A stretch of 38,047 bases of DNA from Aggregatibacter actinomycetemcomitans (lineage in GTDB: Bacteria; Pseudomonadota; Gammaproteobacteria; Enterobacterales; Pasteurellaceae): the NCBI GenBank assembly GCA_017160915.1, contig JACAWG010000053.1, forward strand, positions 20,770 through 58,816. Reading direction: 5' to 3'. Of the stretch, positions 1-9,076 are shown piece after piece. The position numbers and the translations under genes are program-made. The notes beneath the pieces are model-generated. The model ran no database searches. It was not told where the DNA came from and saw only the letters and a list, made by a program, of their open reading frames with translations. Every line of letters begins with the position of its first letter. Position 1 is the first letter of the stretch.

Positions 1-44
<44 letters not shown>

Positions 45-69
45 GTTCACATAAAATGAATGAGACGGC

Positions 70-97
70 ATTATACGAATATTTTTGTGTAGTGCAA
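70..97 (-). promoter_or_regulatory. Probable tRNA-Gly promoter
   Basis: On the minus strand a perfect TATAAT lies at 75-70. A weak -35 (TTGCAC) lies at 97-92 with a 16-nt spacer. Transcription would begin about 20 nt before the tRNA 5' end, between the orn stop and the tRNA. The -10 is strong and the -35 poor. Confidence 0.5.
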
Positions 98-142
98 GTA
101 TAAAATCAAGAAAATAGCACGCTTGTTTATATATTCGACGAT

Positions 143-691
143 TTAGTCCATCTTCAAAAAATGTTCACGATAATATGCTAACTCGTTGATAGATTCACGA
201 ATATCGTCCAGCGCTAAATGAGTATTTTGCTTGCTGAAGCCGTTTAAAATGTCCGGTTTCCAGCGGGTGGCAAGTTCTTTTAAGGTGCTGACGTCAAGGT
301 GTCGATAATGAAAATAGTCGGCAAGTTCAGGCATGTATTTAAACAGGAAGCGTTTGTCCTGCGCGACGCTGTTGCCGCAAATAGGGGAGGCGCCTTTCGG
401 GACGTATTTTTTTAAGAAATCGAGTGTTTGCAACTCTGCCGCGCGTTCGTTGAGTTTGCTGGCTTTAACGCGCTCAACCAAGCCGTTCGCCGTGTGGGTC
501 TTTACACACCATTCGCTCATTTTATTCAGTAGCTCATCGGGCTGGTGAATAGCAAGGACAGGCCCTTCGGCAAGGATGTTTAAATTTTTATCGGTCACGA
601 TGGTGGCGATTTCAATAATACGTTCTTTTTCCGGATCAAGTCCGGTCATTTCTAAATCAATCCAAATCAGATTTTGTTTATCGAATGACAT
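143..691 (-). CDS. orn: Oligoribonuclease
   Basis: A 3'-to-5' exoribonuclease of the DEDDh family that removes the last dinucleotides of RNA decay in the cytoplasm and is often essential. The 182-residue protein opens [19 protein letters not shown], giving the first acidic pair D12 and E14. Later exonuclease segments [24 protein letters not shown] and [11 protein letters not shown] supply the remaining catalytic Asp and His. The frame stays open 26 codons further upstream, but that extension is hydrophobic and basic and unlike the family, whereas ATG at 691 gives the normal length. It is divergent from rsgA, the usual orn-rsgA neighbourhood in gammaproteobacteria. Confidence 0.96.
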   Translation of the reverse strand: MSFDKQNLIWIDLEMTGLDPEKERIIEIATIVTDKNLNILAEGPVLAIHQPDELLNKMSEWCVKTHTANGLVERVKASKLNERAAELQTLDFLKKYVPKGASPICGNSVAQDKRFLFKYMPELADYFHYRHLDVSTLKELATRWKPDILNGFSKQNTHLALDDIRESINELAYYREHFLKMD

Positions 692-750
692 GATATAAGG
701 TATCCTATGCAAAATTTTTGTTATTCTAGCGAAAAACGCCCCAAAAAACG

Positions 751-760
751 ACCGCACTTT
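751..760 (+). repeat. DNA uptake signal sequence (family of about 33 copies)
   Basis: ACCGCACTTT here is one of many exact copies of the 9-bp Haemophilus-type uptake signal. I counted about 33 in the window on both strands, roughly one per 1.1 kb. Examples are near 1361, 4784, 4811, 7458, 7961, 11531, 13831, 16796, 23660, 25679, 28793, 31464, 33238, 36460 and 37124. They mark DNA for natural transformation. Many sit in intergenic gaps and some form inverted pairs that act as terminators. Others are inside genes: in the lipoprotein gene at 7439 the signal encodes Ser-Ala-Val of the signal peptide. The copy at 751 ends two bases before the rsgA start codon. Confidence 0.9.
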
Positions 761-761
761 T

Positions 762-1802
762 ATGAGCAAACCTAAATTAACCCAAAATCAAAAACGCCGT
801 ATTCAATCCAACAACAAGAAAGTCTTGCATCGCCATCAGAAAAAAGAGATTGAGTGGCAGGATGATATGTTGGGTGCGTCGCAAGAGGGCTTGGTGGTGA
901 CCCGTTATGCCCGTCATGCGGATGTGGAAAATGCGCAAGGGGAAATTTTCCGTTGTAATTTGCGTCGGACCTTGGCGGGTGTGGTGGTCGGCGATCGTGT
1001 AATTTGGCGACAAGGCAACGAACAATTGCAGGGCGTGAGTGGGGTGATTGAAGGTGTGCATCCGCGTCAAAATGAAATTTCCCGCCCGGATTATTACGAT
1101 GGCATGAAAGTTATCGCCGCCAATATTGATCGCATTATTATCATTTCTTCCGTCTTGCCGAGTTTATCGTTAAATATTATTGATCGCTATTTGGTGGTGT
1201 GTGAAGAAGCCAAAATTGAACCGATCATCGTGTTAAATAAAGCAGATATGCTGACGGAGTCGCAGTGGCAGGCGGTGGATTCGCAACTGGAAATTTACCG
1301 TAAAATTGGCTATCAAACGTTGATGGTGTCTGCTCAGAGCGGAAAAAATCTGGAAAAACTGACCGCACTTTTATCCGACGGTGTATCTATTTTTGTGGGG
1401 CAATCCGGCGTGGGAAAATCTAGCTTGATTAACGCGGTGTTGCCTCATGTCGAAGCCCAGGTTGGGGAAATCAGTTCCACTTCAGGTTTGGGACAGCATA
1501 CCACCACATCATCCCGTTTATATCATTTGCCGCAAGGCGGCAGTCTGATTGATTCGCCGGGCATTCGGGAATTCGGTTTGTGGCACCTGGAAGATGAGCA
1601 GATTACAAAAGGTTATCGTGAATTTCAGACCGTGCTGGGAACCTGTAAATTCCGTGATTGTAAGCATTTAAATGACCCGGGGTGCGCTTTGCGACAAGCG
1701 GTAGAAGAAGGAAAAATCAGCGCTGTACGTTATGAAAATTATCACCGCTTACTCACCAGCCGAAAAGAAATGAAATCACAACGGCATTTTTCTGTTGAAT
1801 GA
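762..1802 (+). CDS. rsgA: Ribosome small-subunit maturation GTPase RsgA
   Basis: A circularly permuted GTPase that checks late 30S subunit maturation and releases RbfA. The 346-residue protein shows the permuted order expected of the family: an OB-fold region (about 45-115), then G4 NKAD at 159-162, the P-loop GQSGVGKSS at 213-221, and G3 DSPG. A C-terminal zinc-binding segment follows, [14 protein letters not shown] starting at Cys295. The start is supported by the family-like [15 protein letters not shown] beginning. No Shine-Dalgarno is visible because an uptake signal occupies that place. It is divergent from orn, 70 bp apart. Confidence 0.97.
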   Translation: MSKPKLTQNQKRRIQSNNKKVLHRHQKKEIEWQDDMLGASQEGLVVTRYARHADVENAQGEIFRCNLRRTLAGVVVGDRVIWRQGNEQLQGVSGVIEGVHPRQNEISRPDYYDGMKVIAANIDRIIIISSVLPSLSLNIIDRYLVVCEEAKIEPIIVLNKADMLTESQWQAVDSQLEIYRKIGYQTLMVSAQSGKNLEKLTALLSDGVSIFVGQSGVGKSSLINAVLPHVEAQVGEISSTSGLGQHTTTSSRLYHLPQGGSLIDSPGIREFGLWHLEDEQITKGYREFQTVLGTCKFRDCKHLNDPGCALRQAVEEGKISAVRYENYHRLLTSRKEMKSQRHFSVE

Positions 1803-1870
1803 GATGGTTTACCGCTTTTTAGGTATGAAATGTTAATATTTGGTTAAGAGATTAATCGATTTTGCGGTTT

Positions 1871-1936
1871 TTTTGTGATCTAATTCAAACTTTTGGGTAA
1901 AACGGCTTGCATCAAAAGCGGAGACACAGGATACTG
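1871..1936 (+). promoter_or_regulatory. CRP-type site and candidate ptsH promoter
   Basis: TGTGATCTAATTCAAA at 1874-1889 matches the CRP consensus TGTGA-N6-TCACA at nine of ten positions. Downstream, TTGCAT at 1907-1912 and GATACT at 1930-1935 are separated by 17 nt. They would place transcription start near 1942, about 61 bp from the site centre, which is class I activation geometry. CRP control of pts genes is established in enteric bacteria. The promoter hexamers are only moderate matches. A TTGACA at 1970-1975 has no partner -10. Confidence 0.55.
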
Positions 1937-2027
1937 CCACTTATTTATTTTAGTGTTTTAAATAAATATTTGACAAAATACTGAAATGAATTAAACGCAT
2001 TCTATTAACTTTTTAGAGGAAAGTAAC

Positions 2028-2285
2028 ATGTATTCAAAAGATGTTGAAATCACTGCAGCTAATGGTTTACACACGCGTCCGGCAGCGCAATTCGTAAAAG
2101 AAGCGAAAGCTTTTGCTTCCGACATTACGGTCACATCCGCCGGTAAAAGTGCCAGCGCAAAAAGTTTGTTTAAATTGCAAACACTGGCGTTAACCCAGGG
2201 AACTGTGATTACTATCTCGGCAGAAGGTGAGGATGCGGAAAAAGCGGTTGAGCATCTTGTTGCATTAATTCCTACATTAGAATAA
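2028..2285 (+). CDS. ptsH: Phosphocarrier protein HPr
   Basis: HPr is the small cytoplasmic phosphocarrier of the phosphotransferase system. It takes phosphate from enzyme I on His15 and passes it to sugar-specific EIIA domains. The 85-residue protein has the active-site segment GLHTRPAA with His15 and Arg17, and Ser46 in [12 protein letters not shown]. Ser46 is the position of regulatory phosphorylation in Gram-positive bacteria. The length is normal and a clear AGAGGA ribosome site precedes the ATG. It is first of ptsH-ptsI-crr, whose products act in that sequence. Confidence 0.98.
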   Translation: MYSKDVEITAANGLHTRPAAQFVKEAKAFASDITVTSAGKSASAKSLFKLQTLALTQGTVITISAEGEDAEKAVEHLVALIPTLE

Positions 2286-2291
2286 TTAAGC

Positions 2292-2350
2292 AGCCATAAT
2301 TTGCCTCCTTATTGCTAATCAGCGTTTGGATGGCGGGTTATGGCTTTTAT
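2292..2350 (+). terminator. Inverted repeat in the ptsH-ptsI gap, possible attenuator
   Basis: AGCCATAA at 2292-2299 is mirrored by TTATGGCT at 2338-2345, and the right arm runs into TTTTATTCTATTT. The arms enclose 38 nt. This could partially terminate transcripts after ptsH, giving more HPr than enzyme I, or stabilise the ptsH 3' end. The loop is long, so the call is tentative. Confidence 0.35.
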
Positions 2351-2416
2351 TCTATTTAGTTAGTGATTGATTTTTGTTCGGTTTAATTTTTTGTTCAGTT
2401 TAATAAGAAGGTTACT

Positions 2417-4144
2417 ATGATTTCAGGAATTCCGGCTTCTCCGGGTATTGTTTTTGGCAAAGCACTTGTGCTTAAAGAAGAAAAAATTGTACTTGATACG
2501 CAAAAAATTAAAGACAGCCAAATTGAAGATGAAGTGGCACGCTTTTATGCGGGACGCGATGCCGCGGTTGAACAGCTAAACTCCATTAAAGATCGGGCTT
2601 ATCAATCTTTAGGTGAAGAGAAGGCGGCTATCTTTGAAGGTCATTTAATGATTTTGGAAGATGAGGAACTGGAAGAAGAAATCATTGATTATCTTCGTTC
2701 AAATCATGTTAATGCTGCGGTTGCCGCGAATGTGATTATCGATCAGCAAGTGGCGATGTTATCGGAAATTGATGACGAATATTTGAAAGAACGCGCCGGC
2801 GATATTCGCGATATCGGTAATCGTTTAATTAAAAATATTTTAGGTATGCACATCGTTGATTTAGGCGAAATTAACGAAGAAGCGATTTTGGTTGCCTATG
2901 ATTTAACCCCTTCCGAAACGGCACAGTTAAATTTAGATAAAGTATTGGGTTTTGTGACCGATATCGGCGGTCGTACCTCCCACACTTCAATTATGGCGCG
3001 CTCTTTGGAATTGCCGGCAATCGTGGGAACCAATAACGTTACCCACAAAGTGAACACCGGGGATTACCTGATCCTGGATGCGTTAAATAATGTGGTTTAT
3101 GTGAACCCTTCCCAGGAAGACATTCAACGCTTGAAAGCATTACAAGCGAAATTGGCGGAAGAAAAAGCCGAATTGGCAAAATTAAAAGATTTACCGGCGC
3201 TCACATTGGATGGTCACCGCGTAGATGTGGTGGCGAATATCGGTACAATCCGTGATGTGGAAGGTGCTGAACGTAACGGCGCGGAAGGTGTCGGTTTATA
3301 CCGTACCGAATTTTTGTTCATGGACCGCGACCAACTCCCAACCGAAGAAGAACAGTTTATTGCGTATAAAGAAGTAGTCGAAGCCATGAACGGTAATCTC
3401 GTGGTGTTGCGTACCATGGATATCGGTGGCGATAAAGAACTGCCATATTTGAATCTGCCGAAAGAAATGAACCCGTTCCTTGGCTGGCGTGCAATTCGCA
3501 TTGCGTTGGATCGTCGTGAAATTTTACATGCGCAATTAAGAGCCGTATTGCGTGCTTCCGCTTACGGAAAATTGGCGGTGATGTTCCCGATGATTATTTC
3601 CGTGGAAGAAATTCGCCAGTTAAAATCGGTAATTGAAGAATTAAAAGTTGAATTACATAACGAAGGCAAAGCTTTTGATGAAGATATTCAAATCGGCGTA
3701 ATGGTTGAAACCCCGGCGGCGGCAGTCAATGCCAAATTCTTAGCAAAAGAAGTGGACTTCTTCAGTATCGGTACCAATGACTTAACGCAATACACATTGG
3801 CGGTTGACCGTGGTAACGAGTTAATTTCCCATCTTTATAATCCAATGAGCCCATCTGTGCTGAACTTAATTAAACAGGTGATTGACGCCTCCCACGCGGA
3901 AGGTAAATGGACCGGTATGTGCGGCGAGTTGGCGGGTGATGAGCGTGCAACGATTCTGTTGTTGGGTATGGGCTTGGATGAATTCAGTATGAGTGCCATT
4001 TCCGTACCGCGCATCAAGAAATTAATTCGTAACGTGAATTACCAGGATGCAAAAGCACTGGCAGAAAAAGCGTTACAGCAACCGACGGCTGCTGAAATTG
4101 AAAGTTTAGTCTCCGATTTTTTGCGTGAAAAAGCATTAAATTAG
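2417..4144 (+). CDS. ptsI: PTS enzyme I, phosphoenolpyruvate-protein phosphotransferase
   Basis: Enzyme I starts the phosphotransferase cascade by transferring phosphate from phosphoenolpyruvate to HPr. The 575-residue protein has the expected order. An N-terminal HPr-binding helical region leads to the swivelling phosphohistidine domain with [12 protein letters not shown], where His189 is the phosphorylated residue. The C-terminal TIM barrel binds PEP, with [20 protein letters not shown] and the MCGELAGD loop carrying Cys502. Both key residues fall at the same numbers as in E. coli. AGAAGG precedes the ATG. It lies 131 bp after ptsH and 61 bp before crr. Confidence 0.98.
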   Translation: MISGIPASPGIVFGKALVLKEEKIVLDTQKIKDSQIEDEVARFYAGRDAAVEQLNSIKDRAYQSLGEEKAAIFEGHLMILEDEELEEEIIDYLRSNHVNAAVAANVIIDQQVAMLSEIDDEYLKERAGDIRDIGNRLIKNILGMHIVDLGEINEEAILVAYDLTPSETAQLNLDKVLGFVTDIGGRTSHTSIMARSLELPAIVGTNNVTHKVNTGDYLILDALNNVVYVNPSQEDIQRLKALQAKLAEEKAELAKLKDLPALTLDGHRVDVVANIGTIRDVEGAERNGAEGVGLYRTEFLFMDRDQLPTEEEQFIAYKEVVEAMNGNLVVLRTMDIGGDKELPYLNLPKEMNPFLGWRAIRIALDRREILHAQLRAVLRASAYGKLAVMFPMIISVEEIRQLKSVIEELKVELHNEGKAFDEDIQIGVMVETPAAAVNAKFLAKEVDFFSIGTNDLTQYTLAVDRGNELISHLYNPMSPSVLNLIKQVIDASHAEGKWTGMCGELAGDERATILLLGMGLDEFSMSAISVPRIKKLIRNVNYQDAKALAEKALQQPTAAEIESLVSDFLREKALN

Positions 4145-4205
4145 ATACAATTTTCAGATTTTAAGCTAAAATACGACCACATTTTTTAATTTCAGGAGAG
4201 TAAAA

Positions 4206-4706
4206 ATGGGTTTATTTGACAAATTATTTGGTTCAAAAGACAAGAAAGCGGTGGATGTGGAAATCTATGCACCGCTTTCCGGAGAAATCGTGAACATTGA
4301 AGATGTTCCGGATGTGGTATTCTCTGAAAAAATCGTCGGTGATGGTGTTGCAATTCGTCCGACCGGTAATAAACTGGTTGCGCCGGTTGATGGCGTAGTC
4401 GGTAAAATCTTTGAAACCAACCATGCCTTTTCAATGGAATCAAAAGAAGGCGTTGAATTGTTCGTACACTTCGGTATTGATACTGTTGAATTGAAAGGTG
4501 AAGGTTTCACCCGTGTTGCGGAAGAAGGTCAAACCGTAAAACGTGGCGATACCATTATTGAGTTGGATCTTCCGTTATTAGAAGCAAAAGCCAAGTCCGT
4601 GTTAACACCGGTCGTGATTTCTAATATGGATGAAATCAGCAATATCGAGAAAAAATCCGGTGAAGTGGTTGCCGGCGATTCCGTTGTATTGGTTCTGAAA
4701 AAATAA
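4206..4706 (+). CDS. crr: Glucose-type PTS EIIA component
   Basis: EIIA-Glc accepts phosphate from HPr and passes it to membrane EIIBC permeases. In enteric bacteria its phosphorylation state also controls adenylate cyclase and inducer exclusion. The 166-residue protein has the beta-sandwich motifs of the family. His73 is in [10 protein letters not shown], and His88, the phosphorylation site equivalent to E. coli His90, is in [17 protein letters not shown]. An amphipathic N-terminus, MGLFDKLFG, is present. AGGAGAG precedes the ATG. A strong terminator follows, so this is the operon's last gene. Confidence 0.98.
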   Translation: MGLFDKLFGSKDKKAVDVEIYAPLSGEIVNIEDVPDVVFSEKIVGDGVAIRPTGNKLVAPVDGVVGKIFETNHAFSMESKEGVELFVHFGIDTVELKGEGFTRVAEEGQTVKRGDTIIELDLPLLEAKAKSVLTPVVISNMDEISNIEKKSGEVVAGDSVVLVLKK

Positions 4707-4726
4707 CTTGGTCCTATAAAATAAGA

Positions 4727-4758
4727 AAAGGCTTACTTGTCATGAGTAAGCCTTTTTT
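4727..4758 (+). terminator. Rho-independent terminator of the pts operon
   Basis: Perfect arms AAAGGCTTACT (4727-4737) and AGTAAGCCTTT (4745-4755) enclose a 7-nt loop, and the right arm runs into a six-T tract. It lies 20 nt after the crr stop. Confidence 0.9.
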
Positions 4759-4783
4759 CATGGCAAAAAACACCTAAAATAAT

Positions 4784-4823
4784 GACCGCACTTTATCGCC
4801 TGAAGGAAAAAGTGCGGTCGTTT
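4784..4823. terminator. Bidirectional terminator made of two inverted uptake signals
   Basis: GACCGCACTTT at 4784-4794 and AAAGTGCGGTC at 4809-4819 form an 11-bp perfect stem with a 14-nt loop, followed by GTTTT. It sits between the convergent crr and prlC genes. Such paired uptake signals commonly serve as terminators in Pasteurellaceae. Confidence 0.8.
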
Positions 4824-4836
4824 TCAGCGGCGTTTT

Positions 4837-6876
4837 TTAATTTGCAATGCCTTTGTGGCGGAGTAACGCATCTAATTGCGGTTCACGACCACGGAAGTTT
4901 TTGAATAATGTCATCGGTTCTTCGGAACCGCCTTTGGTGAGGATTTCATCCAGGAAGGATTGACCGGTTTTCGCATTGAAAATGCCTTCTTCCTCAAAGC
5001 GAGAATAAGCATCCGCCGATAACACTTCCGCCCATAAATAGCTGTAATAGCCCGCCGCATAACCGCCGGCAAAAATGTGGCTGAAGCTGTGCGGCATTCT
5101 TCCCCATTCTACGCCCGGAATCACCGCCACTTGGCGTTTCACGGCATGTAGCATATCCAATACTTGATTTTGTTTGTTCGGATCAAAAGTATGATGTAAA
5201 CGGAAATCAAACAACGCGAATTCCAGCTGACGCAAAACAAACATTGCCGCTTGGAAATTTTTCGCTTTGAGTAATTGGGTCAGTTTTTCTTTTGGCAGCG
5301 GTTCGCCCGTTTGATAATGACCGGAAATAAATTGCAACGCTTCTTCTTCCCAGCACCAGTTTTCCATAAATTGACTTGGCAATTCCACGGCATCCCAAGG
5401 CACGCCGTTAATGCCGGCGACATCTGCCACATCAATTTTCGTCAGCATATGATGTAAACCGTGCCCGAACTCATGGAACAGGGTTGTGACTTCATCATGC
5501 GTGAATAACGCCGGTTGATCGCCGAGCGGGCGATTGAAGTTACAGGTTAAGTAGGCGACCGGTTTTTGCAGGCTACCGTCAATGGTTTTGCGGCGACCGA
5601 TACAATCGTCCATCCACGCGCCGCCGCGTTTATGTTCACGGGCATACAAATCCAAATAGAAACTGCCGCGGACTTCGTCGTTTTCGTCGATTAAATCAAA
5701 GAAGCGCACATCTTTATGCCAGGTTTCCACATCATGGCGTTCTACGGCGCGAATGTTGAAAATACGTTTAATCAGTTCAAATAAGCCGCTAAGGACGCGA
5801 TCTTCCGGGAAATAAGGACGCAATTCTTCATCGTTAATGGCGTATAAATGTTGCTTTTGTTTCTCGCTGTAAAAAGACAAATCCCAAAGTTCAAGTGCGG
5901 TCAAATTATAGTGCGTTTTGCAGAAATCTTTTAATTCCTGTAATTCACGCTCGCCTTGTGCTTTGGAGCGGGTGGCGAGATTTTCTAAGAAGTCCAACAC
6001 CTGTTGCGGGTTTTCCGCCATTTTGGTGGCAAGGGATAATTCGGTGTAGGTGTGGAAATCCAGCAATTTCGCCAATTCAACACGCAGGCTCAAAATTTCC
6101 TGCATGATCGCAGAATTATCCCATTTGCCCGCATTCGGACCTTGATCAGAGGCGCGGGTGGCGAATGCACGATACATTTCTTCGCGCAATTCACGGTTTT
6201 CGCAATACGTCATCACCGGTATGTAGCTTGGGAATTCCAGCGTAAAACGATAGCCGTTTAAACCTTTGCTTTCCGCCGATTGTTTTGCCGCTTCCAGAGC
6301 GGATTCCGGCAAGCCTTTAAGGAGGTTTACGTCTTCAATGACTTTTTCCCAGCCCATGGTGGCATCTAATACATTATTGCTGAATTGAGAGGTGAGCTCC
6401 GATAAACGCGCGGCAATTTCGCCATAACGTTTTTGTTTTTCCGGCGGCAAAGAGATGCCCGATAATTTGAAATCACGCAAGCTGTTTTCAATGGCTTTTT
6501 TCTGGGCTTGGCTGTAACCGGCGAATTCAGGGGCGTTTTTTAATTGCAAATAGGCTTCATATAATCCCTGATGTTGCCCGACCCAGGTGCTGTACTCCGC
6601 CAATAATGGTAGGCAGGCTTGGTAGGCTTCGCGTAATTCGGGACTGTTTTTTACCGAATTTAAATGGGAAATCGGCGACCAAACTTTGCTTAAACGATCG
6701 CCGGCTTCCGTTAACGGCAGAATGAAATTTTCCCAGGTAAAGTGCGGTTGTTTTACCACGCGTTCGATGGTTTCGCGGTTTTCTTGAATCAATTGCTTGA
6801 TGGCGGGTTCAATATATTGCGGCTCGATTTTAGAAAATGCGGGTAAGGCAGTGGGCGTGAGTAATGGATTTGTCAT
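4837..6876 (-). CDS. prlC: Oligopeptidase A (M3 zinc metallopeptidase)
   Basis: A cytoplasmic zinc peptidase of family M3 that degrades small peptides, including cleaved signal peptides. The 679-residue protein is full length, ending GREPQLDALLRHKGI as family members do. The metal site is FHEFGHGLHH with His468, Glu469 and His472, and the third ligand lies downstream around DAVELPSQFMENW. AAAGGAC precedes the ATG. It is convergent with crr. On the other side a putative sigma-32 promoter at 6933-6959 reads into it, fitting the known heat-shock control of opdA/prlC in enteric bacteria. Confidence 0.96.
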   Translation of the reverse strand: MTNPLLTPTALPAFSKIEPQYIEPAIKQLIQENRETIERVVKQPHFTWENFILPLTEAGDRLSKVWSPISHLNSVKNSPELREAYQACLPLLAEYSTWVGQHQGLYEAYLQLKNAPEFAGYSQAQKKAIENSLRDFKLSGISLPPEKQKRYGEIAARLSELTSQFSNNVLDATMGWEKVIEDVNLLKGLPESALEAAKQSAESKGLNGYRFTLEFPSYIPVMTYCENRELREEMYRAFATRASDQGPNAGKWDNSAIMQEILSLRVELAKLLDFHTYTELSLATKMAENPQQVLDFLENLATRSKAQGERELQELKDFCKTHYNLTALELWDLSFYSEKQKQHLYAINDEELRPYFPEDRVLSGLFELIKRIFNIRAVERHDVETWHKDVRFFDLIDENDEVRGSFYLDLYAREHKRGGAWMDDCIGRRKTIDGSLQKPVAYLTCNFNRPLGDQPALFTHDEVTTLFHEFGHGLHHMLTKIDVADVAGINGVPWDAVELPSQFMENWCWEEEALQFISGHYQTGEPLPKEKLTQLLKAKNFQAAMFVLRQLEFALFDFRLHHTFDPNKQNQVLDMLHAVKRQVAVIPGVEWGRMPHSFSHIFAGGYAAGYYSYLWAEVLSADAYSRFEEEGIFNAKTGQSFLDEILTKGGSEEPMTLFKNFRGREPQLDALLRHKGIAN

Positions 6877-6932
6877 TCAAATGTCCTTTTATTATAGAAA
6901 AAGCGAATATTATAGAAAAAACTGATTAATTA

Positions 6933-6959
6933 AATTGGGCTCGATTTTATGATTTCAAG
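6933..6959 (-). promoter_or_regulatory. Candidate sigma-32 (heat-shock) promoter of prlC
   Basis: On the minus strand CTTGAAA (6959-6953) is a perfect sigma-32 -35. After 12 nt comes GCCCAATT (6940-6933), which differs from CCCCATNT at two positions. Start would be near 6926, about 50 nt upstream of prlC. The -35 overlaps a 14-bp palindrome, TTTCAAGCTTGAAA (6953-6966). Confidence 0.5.
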
Positions 6960-7017
6960 CTTGAAAAATCTACCAATTCAAGGATAATTGCGAACAATTT
7001 TTATTTTGAGGTTCTCA

Positions 7018-7383
7018 ATGAAGTATCTTTACATCGGACTTGGCTTTATCTTTTTGGCATTGGGTATTGTCGGTATTGTTGTTCCATTTTTGCCTACCAC
7101 GCCGTTTTTATTGTTGACGTTATTTTGTTTTGCCAAAGGTTCCGAACGTTTGCATAACTGGTTCGTCGGCACAAAAGTCTATCAAAATCATCTGAAAGAT
7201 TTTCATCAACAACGCGCGCTAACCAAGAAAGCCAAAATCTATATTTTGAGCTTTTCCACCTCTATGTTGTTGTTAGGCTTTTATTTTACGCCGAGCATCA
7301 TCGGCAAAAGTATTATTATTACCGTCCTCCTGATTAAATATTGGTTCTTCTTTTTCTGGATCAAAACCCTCGAAGAAGAATAA
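7018..7383 (+). CDS. YbaN-like inner-membrane protein (DUF454)
   Basis: A 121-residue membrane protein of unknown function, matching the DUF454/YbaN family. It begins MKYLYIGLGFIFLALGIVG and runs into PFLPTTPFLLLTLFCFAKGSERLHNW. The PFLPTTPF turn between two N-terminal membrane segments and the following Gly-Ser-Glu-Arg-h-h-x-W are family hallmarks. A second hydrophobic pair lies at about 76-95 and 97-115. ATG at 7018 is preferred over an upstream TTG because TTTGAGG lies just before it. It is divergent from prlC. The 55-bp gap before the next gene contains TATAAT (7403-7408), so that gene may have its own promoter. Confidence 0.85.
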   Translation: MKYLYIGLGFIFLALGIVGIVVPFLPTTPFLLLTLFCFAKGSERLHNWFVGTKVYQNHLKDFHQQRALTKKAKIYILSFSTSMLLLGFYFTPSIIGKSIIITVLLIKYWFFFFWIKTLEEE

Positions 7384-7438
7384 ACAATCAAACAGACTGG
7401 TGTATAATGTGCGCATTTATTTCATTGAATTCATTTAA

Positions 7439-8977
7439 ATGCGTATTTTCCACTTTAAAAGTGCGGTGCTTTTTTTCAGTGTTTTTTGGTTGAATGGATG
7501 TGACGACCAACCCCAAAAGCCCGCCGAGCCAGTTTCAACGGTTGACATACCAACCGAACAACCCTCACCTCAAGCGAGCCGCCAATTATTGGTGCGCGGC
7601 GTTTATTCCGACTTATCCTTGGACCCGTTGCAAGCTTCAAACGTTGAACAAATCGCTTTTCTGCGCGATATTTTTGAAGGTTTGGTGATTTATGATATCC
7701 AAGGCAATGTGGTGCCGGCGGTGGCGGAAAGCTGGAAAACCAAAGACAACAAAATCTGGCACTTCACCTTACGAAAAGAGGCAAAATGGTCTAACGGCGA
7801 GCCGGTGACTGCGCAACAATTTGTTGCAAGCTGGCAACGGCTGGCACAATCGGATTCTCCTTTAAAGCACTATTTACGCTACCTTAACCTAGCCAACGCG
7901 GAGAACGTGTTACAACAAACTCTGCCGCCTGAGCAGTTGGGAATCGTCGCGGAAAATGACCGCACTTTACGTTTAACGTTAGATAAAGCGACCCCTTACC
8001 TGCCGCAAATGCTGGCGCATATCAGCCTGTTGCCGCAATATTTGTTGCCTCATGAAGGCATTGTGACCAACGGGGCGTATCAAGTGATGAGGCAGCAAGG
8101 CAATCTCATTCATTTGGAAAAAAGCCCGCAATATTGGGCGAAAGAAAAAGTGGCGTTTAAAAATGTGGATTATCAGAAAATCGCACCGCAACAGGACGTC
8201 AGCGCCTTAGATGTGGTGTGGCAGCCGCAGCAACAAACGGATCAAACGCAATATTTCCCGCAACTTTGCACCTATTTTTACACCTTTAATTTTAACACGC
8301 CGCAACTGGCGCAAAGCCCTGTGCGCAAGGCATTGGCAATTATGACATCCGCCCGCAATTTATTGCCGGAAAGCAAGAATAGGATTCCTTTAACGGATAA
8401 TTTTTTACCGATTTCAATGCAAACCATCGAAAGTCGATGGGAGCAAACGCCGGTTGAACAATTATTAAGTCAAGCGCGAATTAGCGATAAAGCACCGCTC
8501 AAATTGACCTTAAGTTACGAGCAATCGGAACTGCAAACTCAACTGGTGCAAGGATTGATTCGCATGTGGTCACAATCGGACATGATTCAGATTATCGGCG
8601 AAGGAATGCCGAAACAACAATTGCTGGAGAACATTGCTAAAGGTGAGTTTCAAATCGCCCGCGCCGGTTGGTGTGCCGATTATAATGAACCCTCCGCATT
8701 CTTAAGCCTGTTCTACAGCCGTAGCCCGGATAACAAAAGCGGCTATCGTAACGACGAACTGGACGGCTTATTCGAACAAAGCCTGAAAGTCATTCCGCCG
8801 GCGGAACGCACCGCACTTTACGGACGGATCGAGCAAATCCTGCAAGAAGAAAATGTGGTTCTGCCGTTATACCAATCCACCGTTCCCGTCTATCTCAACC
8901 CCACACTAAACGGCTACGCCCCCGCCAACCCGACGGAAGTGATTTATAGCAAGGATTTGTTTCGGCGGGTAAGGTAG
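7439..8977 (+). CDS. OppA/SapA-family peptide-binding lipoprotein
   Basis: A 512-residue solute-binding protein of the extracellular family 5 (OppA/DppA/SapA) type. It starts with a lipoprotein signal ending FFSVFWLNGC (lipidated Cys21), so it should be membrane-anchored in the periplasm. The N-terminal part has typical text: LDPLQASNVEQIAFLRDIFEGL, PAVAESWKTKDNKIWHFTLR and WSNGEPVTAQQFVASW. No permease or ATPase gene is adjacent. The neighbour prlC degrades peptides, and the same pairing exists in H. influenzae (HI_0213/HI_0214). The ligand is unknown. The signal-peptide coding sequence contains an uptake signal. Confidence 0.88.
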   Translation: MRIFHFKSAVLFFSVFWLNGCDDQPQKPAEPVSTVDIPTEQPSPQASRQLLVRGVYSDLSLDPLQASNVEQIAFLRDIFEGLVIYDIQGNVVPAVAESWKTKDNKIWHFTLRKEAKWSNGEPVTAQQFVASWQRLAQSDSPLKHYLRYLNLANAENVLQQTLPPEQLGIVAENDRTLRLTLDKATPYLPQMLAHISLLPQYLLPHEGIVTNGAYQVMRQQGNLIHLEKSPQYWAKEKVAFKNVDYQKIAPQQDVSALDVVWQPQQQTDQTQYFPQLCTYFYTFNFNTPQLAQSPVRKALAIMTSARNLLPESKNRIPLTDNFLPISMQTIESRWEQTPVEQLLSQARISDKAPLKLTLSYEQSELQTQLVQGLIRMWSQSDMIQIIGEGMPKQQLLENIAKGEFQIARAGWCADYNEPSAFLSLFYSRSPDNKSGYRNDELDGLFEQSLKVIPPAERTALYGRIEQILQEENVVLPLYQSTVPVYLNPTLNGYAPANPTEVIYSKDLFRRVR

Positions 8978-9007
8978 TTGGGGAGATTTTTTGTATGGCT
9001 ATATAAA

Positions 9008-9037
9008 AAGGAGCAATATTCTTGCTCCTTCTTTTTT
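9008..9037 (+). terminator. Terminator of the OppA-like gene
   Basis: AAGGAGCAA (9008-9016) and TTGCTCCTT (9022-9030) form a 9-bp stem with a 5-nt loop, followed by C and six T. It lies between convergent genes and serves the plus-strand gene. Confidence 0.85.
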
Positions 9038-9076
9038 ATGAACGTTTAATCCGATATTTTTTATCGTCAATCTAAA

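Noticed and set aside
1970-1975. TTGACA as the ptsH -35
   Set aside because: No acceptable -10 at 16-18 nt spacing; the CRP-linked pair further upstream fits better.
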